Assembly: GCA_944393455.1 (NCBI GenBank)
Contig: CALYAH010000130.1
Location: forward strand, 1 to 16,436
DNA: 16,436 nt
Source: an uncultured Clostridia bacterium
GTDB lineage: Bacteria; Bacillota; Clostridia; TANB77; CAG-508
Direction: 5' to 3'
The position numbers were made by a program, and so were the translations under genes. A model generated the notes under the pieces. It had not been told where the DNA came from and ran no database searches. It worked only from the letters and a program-made list of their open reading frames with translations. Positions 1 to 8,372 of the stretch are shown here, in pieces (the stretch's first letter is position 1; each line of letters opens with the position of its first letter).

Positions 1-1032
1 TTACATACATGCCGTGCACCTTGCAGTGTATATTGTATAGATGAATTAAGAGGAGAAGGGATTGAACTAATAGTATATTGGTTTAATCATAACATACATC
101 CTTATATAGAATATAAAGCAAGAAGAGATTGTTTAGAAGAATACACAAAAAGTATAAATGTACAAGCTATATTTGAAGAAAATTATGGTTTAAAAGAATT
201 TTGTAAAAGCGTTATTTCTGATTTAGATAACAGATGTGTAAATTATTGTTATAAAGTTAGATTAGAACAAACAGCTAAATATGCAAAAGAGAATGGATAT
301 GACAGTTTTTCAACAACATTGTTAGTAAGTCCTTATCAAAATCATGAAGCTTTAATAAAAGTTGGAAATGAAATGGCAAACAAATACGGTGTAGAATTTG
401 TATACCGTGACTTTAGAGTTGGTTTTAGACAAGGACAAGCAAAAGCAAGAGAGCTGGGACTTTATATGCAAAAATATTGTGGATGTGTATTTTCAGAAGA
501 AAGTAGATATAATAACATAAATCCAATAAAACCAGAGTTACCAGAAAATTTTGAGTTTTTGCCAGTAAAACGTTCAATTAATATAAAAAAAGAAAGAGAT
601 AATAAAGAACAATATTTAGATTTGTTATTAGAAGCAGATCCAAGTAAAGAAATTGTAGACAAATATTTAGCAGATGGTGAATTGTTTATACTAACATATC
701 AAGATGAGCCTGTTTGTGTTGCTGTGATTATAAAAATAGATAATGATACAATAGAATTAAAAAATATAGCAACAAAAGAGGAGTATAGAGGAAAAGGATA
801 TGCAAAAAAAATGATAAAATATTTAACAGATAATTATAAACAAAAATATAAAAAAATGATTGTAGGTACAACAGAGAATAATATTCCGTTCTATGTAAAA
901 CAAGGTTTTGATAGATATGAAAAGACAGTTAAGAATTTTTTTATAGATAATTATAAAGAAGAAATATGGGATAATAATTTACATTGTATAGATTTAATAT
1001 ATTATGCAAAAGATTTAAAGAAAAGTAAATAA
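1..1032 (+). CDS. queH: Epoxyqueuosine reductase QueH fused to a C-terminal GNAT acetyltransferase (5' end missing)
   Basis: The frame is open from base 1, so the start lies upstream. The first about 170 residues are QueH (DUF208), the metal-dependent enzyme that reduces epoxyqueuosine to queuosine at tRNA position 34. Visible marks are LHTCRAPCS (residues 1-9), NIHPYIEY, RCVNYCYKVR (cysteines 79 and 83), TTLLVSPYQNHE, YRDFRVGF and QKYCGC (Cys160, Cys162). From about residue 195 to 343 follows a GNAT N-acetyltransferase with the acetyl-CoA loop R263-GKGYA and the late motif IPFYVKQGF; its substrate is unknown. The usual CC pair near the N-terminus reads C4-R5 because codon 13-15 is CGT rather than TGT, which would remove a presumed cluster ligand. 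The fusion is read in one frame with no break. It heads a run with fic, polA and the transglycosylase. Family calls are firm; activity is uncertain. Confidence 0.9.
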   Translation, partial: LHTCRAPCSVYCIDELRGEGIELIVYWFNHNIHPYIEYKARRDCLEEYTKSINVQAIFEENYGLKEFCKSVISDLDNRCVNYCYKVRLEQTAKYAKENGYDSFSTTLLVSPYQNHEALIKVGNEMANKYGVEFVYRDFRVGFRQGQAKARELGLYMQKYCGCVFSEESRYNNINPIKPELPENFEFLPVKRSINIKKERDNKEQYLDLLLEADPSKEIVDKYLADGELFILTYQDEPVCVAVIIKIDNDTIELKNIATKEEYRGKGYAKKMIKYLTDNYKQKYKKMIVGTTENNIPFYVKQGFDRYEKTVKNFFIDNYKEEIWDNNLHCIDLIYYAKDLKKSK

Positions 1033-1080
1033 TTGTTATGCTGTTAACTTACATGAAAAATAAAAAGATAGGAGAAAAAT

Positions 1081-1704
1081 ATGGTATTAGAAAACAAATT
1101 AGGAATAAATAATTCAGCAGAACTAGCACAGGAAGAAGAAAGAATAACGAAAATTAAAGCAATTGAATTGTTTGAAACAGAAAAATTAGATGAAATTGAA
1201 ATAGGAACATTTAAAGGATTGTCACAAATTCATAAATATTTATTTGATGAGATATATGAATTTGCAGGAAAAATTAGAAAAGAAAATATTTCAAAAAGTA
1301 ATTTTAGATTTGCATCAGCTATGTATTTAGAAGAAGCTTTAAAACAAATAGATAAAATGCCGCAATCAAATTTTGATGAGATTATAGAAAAATATATAGA
1401 AATGAATATAGCACATCCATTTAGAGAAGGAAATGGAAGAAGTACAAGAATTTGGCTAGATATGATTTTAAAAAATGAAATCAAAATGGTAATTGATTGG
1501 AGTAAAGTTGATAAAGAAGATTATCTTTTGGCAATGGAAAGAAGTCCTATAAAAAATACAGAAATAAAATTCTTATTAAAAGAGGCTTTAACAGATAAAA
1601 TAGATGATAGAGAAGTTTATATGAAGGGTATAGATGCAAGTTATAACTATGAAGGATATAGTGTATACAAAGCAGAAAATTTAGTAAATGACAATAATTC
1701 ATAA
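1081..1704 (+). CDS. fic: Fic family protein adenylyltransferase, class III (self-inhibiting)
   Basis: A 207-residue Fic-domain protein that would transfer AMP from ATP to a hydroxyl side chain of a target protein. The catalytic motif HPFREGNGR is complete at residues 112-120 (His112 catalytic), followed by STRIWLDMIL. The flap region around residues 62-80 (GKIRKENISKSNFRFA) is present. Near the C-terminus, SYNYEG (187-192) fits the inhibitory motif (S/T)xxxE(G/N) whose Glu blocks the gamma-phosphate site, which places the protein in class III, autoinhibited by its own C-terminal helix like the Neisseria Fic protein. The start ATG is set by AGGAG about 7 bases upstream. It lies 48 bases after queH-GNAT and 19 bases before polA, so it is probably co-transcribed. 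No antitoxin partner gene is visible, consistent with built-in inhibition. The target is unknown. Confidence 0.92.
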   Translation: MVLENKLGINNSAELAQEEERITKIKAIELFETEKLDEIEIGTFKGLSQIHKYLFDEIYEFAGKIRKENISKSNFRFASAMYLEEALKQIDKMPQSNFDEIIEKYIEMNIAHPFREGNGRSTRIWLDMILKNEIKMVIDWSKVDKEDYLLAMERSPIKNTEIKFLLKEALTDKIDDREVYMKGIDASYNYEGYSVYKAENLVNDNNS

Positions 1705-1723
1705 AATTTAGGGAGGATAAATT

Positions 1724-4427
1724 TTGGATAAATTAGTATTAGTAGATGGTAACAGTATTATGAATAGAGCTTTCTATGGCATTATGGGAAGTAGAATGTT
1801 AACAACAAAAGATGGTAAATATACAAATGCGGTATATGGATTTTTAGCAATATTATTCAAACTATTAGAAGATATTAACCCAGAATATTTAGTTGTGGCA
1901 TTTGATTTAAAAGCACCAACAGCAAGGCATAAATTATATGAAGGATATAAGGCAAATCGAAAGGGAATGCCAGATGAATTAGCTGAGCAAATGCCAATAA
2001 TAAAAGAAATTTTAAAAGCGATGAATATTGATATTGTTGAGATGGAAGGTTATGAAGCAGATGATGTGCTTCGGTACTTTATCTAGATATGGAGAAAAAC
2101 AAGGGTTAGAAGTTACTATCCTTTCAGGAGATAGAGACACTTTTCAATTGGCAACAGATAATATAACTATAAGAATACCACATACAAAAGGTGGAAAAAC
2201 AGAGACTGATGAATATAATAGAAAAAAAGTAATAGAGACATATGGATTAGAACCAAAACAATTAATTGATGTAAAAGGATTGCAAGGAGATGCCTCTGAT
2301 AATATTCCAGGTGTGCCAGGTGTAGGAGAAAAAACAGCTTTATCATTAATTCAAAAGTTTGGCTCTATCGAAAATTTATATGATGCAATCGAAAAAGATG
2401 AAGATGGACTAAAAGGAAAACAAAGGGAAAAGATAGTAAACAATAAGGATTTAGCTTTTATGTCTAAAACATTAGGAACTATAAATTTAGAAGTACCAAT
2501 TACTGATACTCTAGAAAATTTTAAAGTAGAAGAATGGGACAGACCGAAAGTTTTAGAAATATTTAAAGATTTGAATTTTAATCGTTATATTGATAGATTT
2601 TCTTTAAGAGGAGAGGCAGAAAATAAGGAAGATATAAAAGAATTATACAAAAAAGTAGATAAAATAAAAAATGAAATAATAGAATTAATTAAGAAACAAA
2701 AAGAAATGATTTTTTATATAGCAACATCTACTGATAATTTACCAGAGAAAATTATTAAAGAAAAAATAACAGGAATAAGCTTTTATTATCCAGAACAAAA
2801 TGAAGTATATTATGTAGAAATTTCTGAAGATGATCAAATACAAGAATGGAAAGAAATATTTGAAAACGCAGAAATAAAAAAAATAGGTATTGATTTAAGT
2901 AAAGTTTATATATTATTAAAACAAGAAGGGATTACATTAGAAGGAATTGGATATGATGTAAGTATTGCAGCTTATATTTTAAATCCAACTAATAACAAAC
3001 TAAATATTGAAAGTTTGATGGAGCAATACCTAGAAATAAATTGTGATGAAATAATACCTAAAAAAGATACAAATACACAGCAAATGAATTTATTTGATAA
3101 TATAGATAACCAAGAAGCAGAAGAGAAAAAGGAAAGATATAAATTATATGCATATGCAATCTCAAAAATACAAGAAAAAACAGAAAAAAAACTAGAAGAA
3201 GTTAACTGTTTAGAGTTATTTAATGAGATAGATATGCCAACTGTAGAAGTCTTATCAGATATGCAAGCAAATGGAATGTATGTAGATGAAGAAGAACTAA
3301 ATGAATTTGGAAAAGAATTAACCATAAAATTAGATGCTATAACAAAAATAATTTATGAAATGGCAGGGGAAGAATTTAATATAAATTCTACTAAACAATT
3401 GGGACAGATTTTGTTTGAAAAAATGAAATTACCAATTATAAAAAAGACAAAAAGCGGATACTCAACAGATGTTGATGTATTAGAAAAATTAAAGAAAGAA
3501 GACCCTATTATAGAGCAAATATTAGAGTATAGACAGTTAATGAAGTTAAACTCAACTTATGTAGAGGGGTTGAAACAATATATTAATCCAAAAACAAAAA
3601 GAATACATTCATTTTTCCATCAAACAATAACAGCAACAGGAAGAATTAGTTCAACAGAACCAAATCTTCAAAATATACCAACTAGATTTGAATTAGGAAA
3701 AAGAGTTAGAAAAGTATTTAAACCAGCCGAAGGAAAAATCTACATGGATGCCGATTATTCACAAATTGAGTTAAGAGTTTTAGCCTCAATATCAGAAGAT
3801 GAACACATGATTCAAGCTTTCAAAGAAGGGCAAGATATCCATAAACAAGCGGCATCAAAAGTATTTAAAACGCCAATTGATGAGGTGACAAAAGAACAAA
3901 GAAGTAATGCAAAAGCTGTTAACTTTGGAATTGTATATGGAATTAGTGAATTTGGCTTAGGAGAACAATTAGGAATAGGAAGAAAAAAGGCAAAAGAATA
4001 TATTGATGAATATCTACAACAGTATTCTGGAATCAAAAAATTCATGAGTGACATAACAGAAATAGCAAAAGAACAAGGATATGTAGAAACATTATTCCAT
4101 AGAAGAAGGTATATACCAGAACTAAAATCTAATAACTATATGGTAAGACAATTTGGAGCAAGAGCAGCCATGAATACACCAATTCAAGGAACAGCTGCAG
4201 ATATTATGAAAATAGCAATGATAAAAGTATATAGAAAAAATAAAAAAAGGGGATTAAAATCAAAAATTGTATTGCAAGTACATGATGAAATGATGATAGA
4301 AGTACCAATAGAAGAAAAGGAAGAAATACGAAAAATCATGAAAGAATGTATGGAATCAGCAGTACAGTTAAAAGTACCATTAATAGCAGAAATATCAGAA
4401 GCTACTAATTGGTATGAATGCAAATAA
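1724..4427 (+). CDS. polA: DNA polymerase I, reading frame broken at a CGG codon (+1)
   Basis: Starts at TTG 1724 with GGGAGG at 1711-1716. Read in two frames joined at 2072 it gives 900 residues, a normal PolA length. The 5'-nuclease domain (about 1-300) shows LVDGN (Asp8), AFDLKAPTARHKLYEGYKANR, EGYEADDVL (to residue 116) and then, in the +1 frame, GTLSRYG, SGDRDTFQL and GDASDNIPGVPGVGEKTA. The middle domain (about 310-480) lacks the DxE metal ligands, so proofreading is probably inactive. The polymerase domain has TATGRISSTEPNLQNIP, motif A DYSQIELR (Asp677), motif B RSNAKAVNFGIVYG (726-739) and motif C VHDE (Asp854). Without a shift, translation stops at TAG 2084-2086 after 120 residues. 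Skipping C2072 (CTT C GGT) restores the conserved Gly of the EADDxxGT motif. PolA fills gaps and removes RNA primers, so real loss would be costly; translational recoding or sequence error are the alternatives. Confidence 0.93.
2069..2075 (+). other. Putative +1 recoding site CTT-CGG-T in polA
   Basis: The upstream frame reads Leu116 (CTT 2069-2071) and then CGG 2072-2074. The downstream frame requires GGT 2073-2075 (Gly). Skipping one base, the C, joins both halves of PolA exactly at a conserved glycine. The layout P-site CUU plus a rare Arg codon resembles the known Ty1 site CUU-AGG-C and the CUU shift of bacterial prfB, but that is analogy only. Confidence 0.5.
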
Positions 4428-4449
4428 TAGATAAAGGAGAGAAGAAAAT

Positions 4450-5010
4450 TTGAAAAACAAAAAATTACTAATATTTATTATTATAATTCTTATGATAATT
4501 GTTTTTCTTGGAGTCTTTAAAAATAAAATACTTAAGATAATATATCCTCGTAATTATTATGAAATAATTTCTATTTATGCTGAAGAATATAATGTAGACA
4601 AGAATTTGATTCTTGCGGTTATAAAAGCAGAAAGCAATTTTAAAGAAGATGCAATTTCACATAGAGAAGCAATTGGTTTAATGCAAATAATGGAAGAAAC
4701 AGCTAAAGATGTAGCTACAAAGTATAATATAGAAATTGATGCTAATAATGCAAAAGAAGAAATTTTAGATGTACAAAATAATATTAATATCGGAACTAAA
4801 TATTTACAAGTATTACTAGAGAAATATGGGAACAAAGAATTAGCAGTAGCAGCCTATAATGCTGGGATAGGTACAGTAGACAATTGGATTGAAAAGGGAA
4901 TTCTTAAAGAAGATGGTTCAGATATTGAAAATGTTCCATATAAGGAAACAAATAATTATGTAAGAAAAATACTTAAGAATTATCAAGTATATGAAAAATT
5001 ATATGGATGA
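4450..5010 (+). CDS. Membrane-anchored soluble lytic transglycosylase (SLT domain)
   Basis: A 186-residue protein that would cleave the MurNAc-GlcNAc bond of peptidoglycan with 1,6-anhydro product formation. Residues 5-23 form a single hydrophobic helix (signal anchor), followed by the SLT/goose-lysozyme-like fold: AVIKAESNF with the catalytic Glu61, GLMQIMEETA (76-85), and AVAAYNAGIGTV. The length matches small Bacillus/Clostridium SLT proteins. The start is TTG 4450 with AAAGGAG at 4433-4439. It begins 22 bases after polA and ends in TGA just before a hairpin terminator, so it is the last gene of the queH-fic-polA run. A role in wall remodelling during growth or sporulation is inferred from the family. 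Confidence 0.9.
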   Translation: MKNKKLLIFIIIILMIIVFLGVFKNKILKIIYPRNYYEIISIYAEEYNVDKNLILAVIKAESNFKEDAISHREAIGLMQIMEETAKDVATKYNIEIDANNAKEEILDVQNNINIGTKYLQVLLEKYGNKELAVAAYNAGIGTVDNWIEKGILKEDGSDIENVPYKETNNYVRKILKNYQVYEKLYG

Positions 5011-5017
5011 GACAAAG

Positions 5018-5046
5018 GGGACAGAGCAAATCTGTCTCATTTTTTT
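5018..5046 (+). terminator. Intrinsic terminator (repeat copy 1)
   Basis: A 6-bp stem GACAGA/TCTGTC (5020-5025 and 5031-5036) around loop GCAAA is followed by TCA and seven T. It lies 7 bases after the transglycosylase stop. The core GGGACAGAGCAAATCTGTC is identical to the terminator at 10263-10290. An alternative pairing of TGAGAC (5008-5013) with GTCTCA (5034-5039) is possible. Confidence 0.85.
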
Positions 5047-5124
5047 GTCGAAAATTGTCTAACAATAAATATAGAATCAAGAAAGAGGATACTTATTGCA
5101 AGTATTTAAAAATTAGACAAAAAA

Positions 5125-5329
5125 TTTCGTTAAGTATTTAACTCTACGAAATTTTTTATAATAGAATTATACTAATAAAATTTGAGAATATCAATAAATT
5201 TTATAAAAAATAATTTATTAAAAATTAATAAATAAAATAGAAATATATAATATAGAAAGAGCTAAGATATTTGGAAAATAAATATTTTTAGCTTTTTTGT
5301 TTTTTCGTAGAGTTAAATAATAAACGAAA
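5125..5329. repeat. Hairpin-rich intergenic segment bounded by a 27-base inverted repeat
   Basis: 5125-5151 and the reverse complement of 5303-5329 agree at 25 of 27 bases. Each end is also a hairpin on its own: AAAAAATTTCGT (5119-5130) pairs with ACGAAATTTTTT (5146-5157), and TTTTTTCG (5300-5307) pairs with CGAAAAAA (5325-5332). The interior holds a third hairpin ending in T-rich sequence. I see no coding frame and no clear target-site duplication. It could be a miniature mobile element or a compound attenuator in front of the pilin-like gene. Confidence 0.5.
5260..5298 (+). terminator. Probable AT-rich hairpin terminator
   Basis: AGCTAAGATATTT (5260-5272) pairs imperfectly with AAATATTTTTAGCT (5280-5293) and runs into a T tract at 5293-5298. 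It lies inside the inverted-repeat segment and about 50 bases before the next start codon, so it may act as a leader attenuator rather than a gene-end terminator. Confidence 0.45.
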
Positions 5330-5350
5330 AAATAAGGGAGGACAAAAAAT

Positions 5351-6970
5351 ATGAAAAACAAAGGAATAACGCTGATTGCATTAATTATAATCATAGTTGT
5401 TTTATTGATATTAGCAGGAATAACAATAGGAAGGCTAAGCGGAGAAGATGGAATAATAGGAAATTCAAACAAAGCAAAAGAGCAAGCGGAAATAGAAAAC
5501 GAAAAAGAAGTAGTAGAACAAGCAACAGTAGAAGCAATGGGAAAAGGAAAGTATGGAAATATTAGTAAAAATAATTTAGAAGCAGCAATAGATAAAATAG
5601 TAGGAGAAGGGAAAACCGAAGTAGAAGAAACAGGGAATAAATTTACAGTATATTTCATAGAAAGTAAGAGATATTATGAAATAGATAATGACGGAAACGT
5701 AGGAGATTATCAGTTAGCAGCAGAAGATAAGAACCCAGGAGATATAACTAAAGATGAAAATGGAAATCTGTTAGATGGAAGCCAAGAACATCCTTATGAA
5801 ATTAATTGTATTGAAGATTTAATCATTTTTTCTAATATGACAAATGGAAAAGGAATAAAAATTGAAAATGGAACAGCAGTAGAAATAATGAATAAGACAA
5901 ATTTTGCTAACAAATATGTAGTATTGAAAAGAAATTTAAACTTTAATTCTAAGTTTTCTTATGCAGATAGTCAAAGAAAAGATATAGGTGATGTCAACGG
6001 AGATGGAAGTATAGACACATTAATAGATGAAATGACTAAAAAAGAAGAAGGATGCTATGGATTTTATCCAATCGGAGTTCAAGAATTTTATAATGGAAAT
6101 TTTAATGGCAATAATTACAGAATTGATAATATGTATGTTCGAAATAGAGAAGAACAAGGATGTTGGGGATTATTTGGTAAAATAACAGGAAATGTAGAAA
6201 ATATAACTGTGAGTGGAGAAGTTTTAGTAGAAACTTCTAATTATAATGGTACCTCAGTGGCTGGAATCGCTGGATTTGCAGTAGGTAAAGTAGAAAATTG
6301 TATAAATGAAGTAAATATTACTGCAAGTGGATATGGAGTAGCAGGAATCGTTGGGAGAAACTATAGTAATAGTATATTAATACAAAACTGCATAAATAGA
6401 GGAAATATTATGAATAATAGCGAAAGTACGGCAGGAATTATAGGAAGGCTAGAAAAATATGTTGAGGTTATAAATTGTTATAATGAAGGAAAAATAGATG
6501 GAAGAACTAGTATTGGAGGAATTGTAGGAGATGTATGCGGTAACAGTAATGGGAAAATTTTTAATTGTTACAATATAGGAGAAATAAATTCAAAGAAAGC
6601 AATGGTGATAAATGGAGTAGGAGGTATTGTAGGAAGAATTAGAACTAATTGCAATATCATAATAAAAAATGTATATAATACAGGAAAAACATATTTATCA
6701 TATACTGGAAATGGAGCTATATGTGGTGTACTTCATGATAATACAGCTACAATAGAAATAAAAAATGGATATTATAGTTCAGACAGCTGGAATATAGCAG
6801 TTGGAAACAAGGAAGATACACAATATGATGTAACTAAAATGGAAAAAATGGATTTTGAAATAATAAAAAATCAATTTAATTCTTATATTGATAGTCCTGA
6901 AGATGGAATTGATACAACAAAGTGGAAAAAGTGGATAGTGACAGGAGGAAAACTGATTTTTGAAAATTAA
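5351..6970 (+). CDS. Pilin-like N-terminal signal protein with GLUG-type repeats (surface protein)
   Basis: 539 residues. The N-terminus MKNKGITLIALIIII is a type IV prepilin-like signal with a likely prepilin peptidase site after Gly5 and a hydrophobic helix to about residue 26. Position +5 is Ala instead of the usual Glu, a pattern I associate with Clostridia surface pseudopilins. A charged helical linker (40-65) follows, then an EF-hand/dockerin-like loop DVNGDGSID (214-222), then about seven Gly-rich repeats from residue 272 to 475 of the form (A/G)GI(V/I)G...NC(Y/I)N.G.I, as in the GLUG motif and expected to form a beta-solenoid. The protein would be exported and held at the membrane or in a pilus-like fibre, with the repeats outside; adhesion is a guess. 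Start ATG has GGGAGG at 5336-5341. The 5' flank is the hairpin segment. No pilus assembly genes are nearby. Confidence 0.75.
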   Translation: MKNKGITLIALIIIIVVLLILAGITIGRLSGEDGIIGNSNKAKEQAEIENEKEVVEQATVEAMGKGKYGNISKNNLEAAIDKIVGEGKTEVEETGNKFTVYFIESKRYYEIDNDGNVGDYQLAAEDKNPGDITKDENGNLLDGSQEHPYEINCIEDLIIFSNMTNGKGIKIENGTAVEIMNKTNFANKYVVLKRNLNFNSKFSYADSQRKDIGDVNGDGSIDTLIDEMTKKEEGCYGFYPIGVQEFYNGNFNGNNYRIDNMYVRNREEQGCWGLFGKITGNVENITVSGEVLVETSNYNGTSVAGIAGFAVGKVENCINEVNITASGYGVAGIVGRNYSNSILIQNCINRGNIMNNSESTAGIIGRLEKYVEVINCYNEGKIDGRTSIGGIVGDVCGNSNGKIFNCYNIGEINSKKAMVINGVGGIVGRIRTNCNIIIKNVYNTGKTYLSYTGNGAICGVLHDNTATIEIKNGYYSSDSWNIAVGNKEDTQYDVTKMEKMDFEIIKNQFNSYIDSPEDGIDTTKWKKWIVTGGKLIFEN

Positions 6971-7045
6971 GAAAAAATTACTAGACAAATCGCGAAAAAT
7001 GAAATAAAATAGAAAAGTAATGTAAACTAAAAGAGGTGTAAACAA

Positions 7046-8284
7046 ATGGTAATAGAACAATTTATTTTTACAGTTATTTCATTTTTTATATTTGTATACA
7101 TGTTTTTTAGAATGATAAAAAATAATGATACTAGTTATGTAATTATATTAGTTATAGAAGCAGTAGGGATTGCATTAAATTTCGTCGAAGTGCTATTTAG
7201 TATAAAACTGAATATGTTATTTATAATATTAAAATATATTTTTGCAATTATACTTCCTATTGTGATTATCATTTTAGAAAAAAGGAATATGTATCTGTTA
7301 GAAATGATATGTATTACAAAAGCAGAAATTAGCCTTATGTTTGGAAATAATAAAAAAGCAAAACAAGCACTGTTGTCTTTATTAGAAAAAAGACCAAACA
7401 GCTATAAAGCACATAGAATGTTAGCAGAAGTTTACGAAAAAGAAGGTGGAATGAGAAAAGCGATTGACGAATATGTTCAAGCAATTGATTTAAATAAAAA
7501 AGATTATGATTCTTATTATAAAGTAGCAGAATTATTAAATAATTTAGATAAAAAAGATGAAGCGGCAGAAATGTTATTTCGTTTATTAAATAAAAAACCA
7601 GAAATCTATGAAGCTTCAGTACTATTGGGAGAAATTTTAATTCAAAACGAAATGTATAAAGAAGCTGTTAATGTATATCAAGAAGCATTAAGGTATAATC
7701 CAGTTAGTTATGACTTAAACTATAGTTTAGGAATAGCTTATACAATGTTAAATGATTTTCAAAGTGCAAAAGTATGTTATGAAAAAGCAGCTGAAATTAA
7801 TAGTTTAGCATATAATGCAAAATATTCTTTAGCAGAAATTGCTTTGATTTATAAAGACTTAGAAGAAGCAGAAAAAAGATTTATGGAAGCAATTGAAGAA
7901 GAAGAGTTATCAGCAGATGCATATTATGAATTATCTAAAATATGTTTAATTAAAGGAGATAAAGATACTGCAATAAAATATGTGAATCTAGCAATTGATA
8001 TAGATAGTAAAAAGATTGTAAACAAAGTAAAAAAGGATCCAATATTTATACCAGTTATGGCTAGAATCTCTATACCATTTAATTTAGAAAATTCAGATGA
8101 ACAGATTGAAAGAAAGCTACAAGAAAAAGAAATAAAATCAAAAGAGCATTTAGAAGAAATGTCAGAAATAACGAGACATTTAAGTTATAATGATATAAAC
8201 TTATTGAAAAAAAATGAAGAAAGAAAAATAGAAAATATAGAAAAAGATGAAAAGGATATGGACCAAAAAGAAAGACATGATTAG
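7046..8284 (+). CDS. Membrane-anchored tetratricopeptide-repeat protein
   Basis: 412 residues. Three hydrophobic segments (about 4-23, 31-52, 57-78) anchor the N-terminus. From about 92 to 325 run roughly six to seven TPR units with the usual pattern, for example ALLSLLEKRPNSYKAHRMLA, AIDEYVQAIDLN and AKVCYEKAAEINSLAYNAK. The tail after 350 is highly charged (Glu/Lys) and probably coiled or disordered. TPRs are protein-binding scaffolds, so the protein probably gathers partners at the inner face of the membrane; no catalytic motif is seen. ATG is preceded by AGAGGTG at 7032-7038. It ends in TAG 88 bases before dpaA. Its role is unknown. Confidence 0.8.
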   Translation: MVIEQFIFTVISFFIFVYMFFRMIKNNDTSYVIILVIEAVGIALNFVEVLFSIKLNMLFIILKYIFAIILPIVIIILEKRNMYLLEMICITKAEISLMFGNNKKAKQALLSLLEKRPNSYKAHRMLAEVYEKEGGMRKAIDEYVQAIDLNKKDYDSYYKVAELLNNLDKKDEAAEMLFRLLNKKPEIYEASVLLGEILIQNEMYKEAVNVYQEALRYNPVSYDLNYSLGIAYTMLNDFQSAKVCYEKAAEINSLAYNAKYSLAEIALIYKDLEEAEKRFMEAIEEEELSADAYYELSKICLIKGDKDTAIKYVNLAIDIDSKKIVNKVKKDPIFIPVMARISIPFNLENSDEQIERKLQEKEIKSKEHLEEMSEITRHLSYNDINLLKKNEERKIENIEKDEKDMDQKERHD

Positions 8285-8348
8285 ATATTTTCTAAAAATA
8301 AAAATGTAATGTAAAAAGATAAATACTCATAAAATTCTAAAAAATCAA

Positions 8349-8367
8349 TATAATAAATACAGGAGGG
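8349..8367 (+). promoter_or_regulatory. Possible -10 element and strong RBS before dpaA
   Basis: TATAAT stands at 8349-8354 and AGGAGGG at 8361-8367, 5 bases before ATG 8373. No convincing -35 is seen. In Bacillus the dpaA operon is driven by the late mother-cell factor sigma-K; I could not identify a sigma-K box with confidence. The strong RBS fixes the dpaA start at 8373, upstream of the frame break. Confidence 0.35.
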
Positions 8368-8372
8368 ATTTT

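Noticed and set aside
2972..3325. 117-residue minus-strand open frame inside polA
   Set aside because: It is Ser/Phe/Ile-rich antisense of Glu/Lys-rich coding DNA with no RBS; a shadow of polA.
5218..5658. 146-residue minus-strand open frame
   Set aside because: It runs antisense through the hairpin segment and the pilin-like start; the hydrophobic content comes from the complement of A-rich codons.
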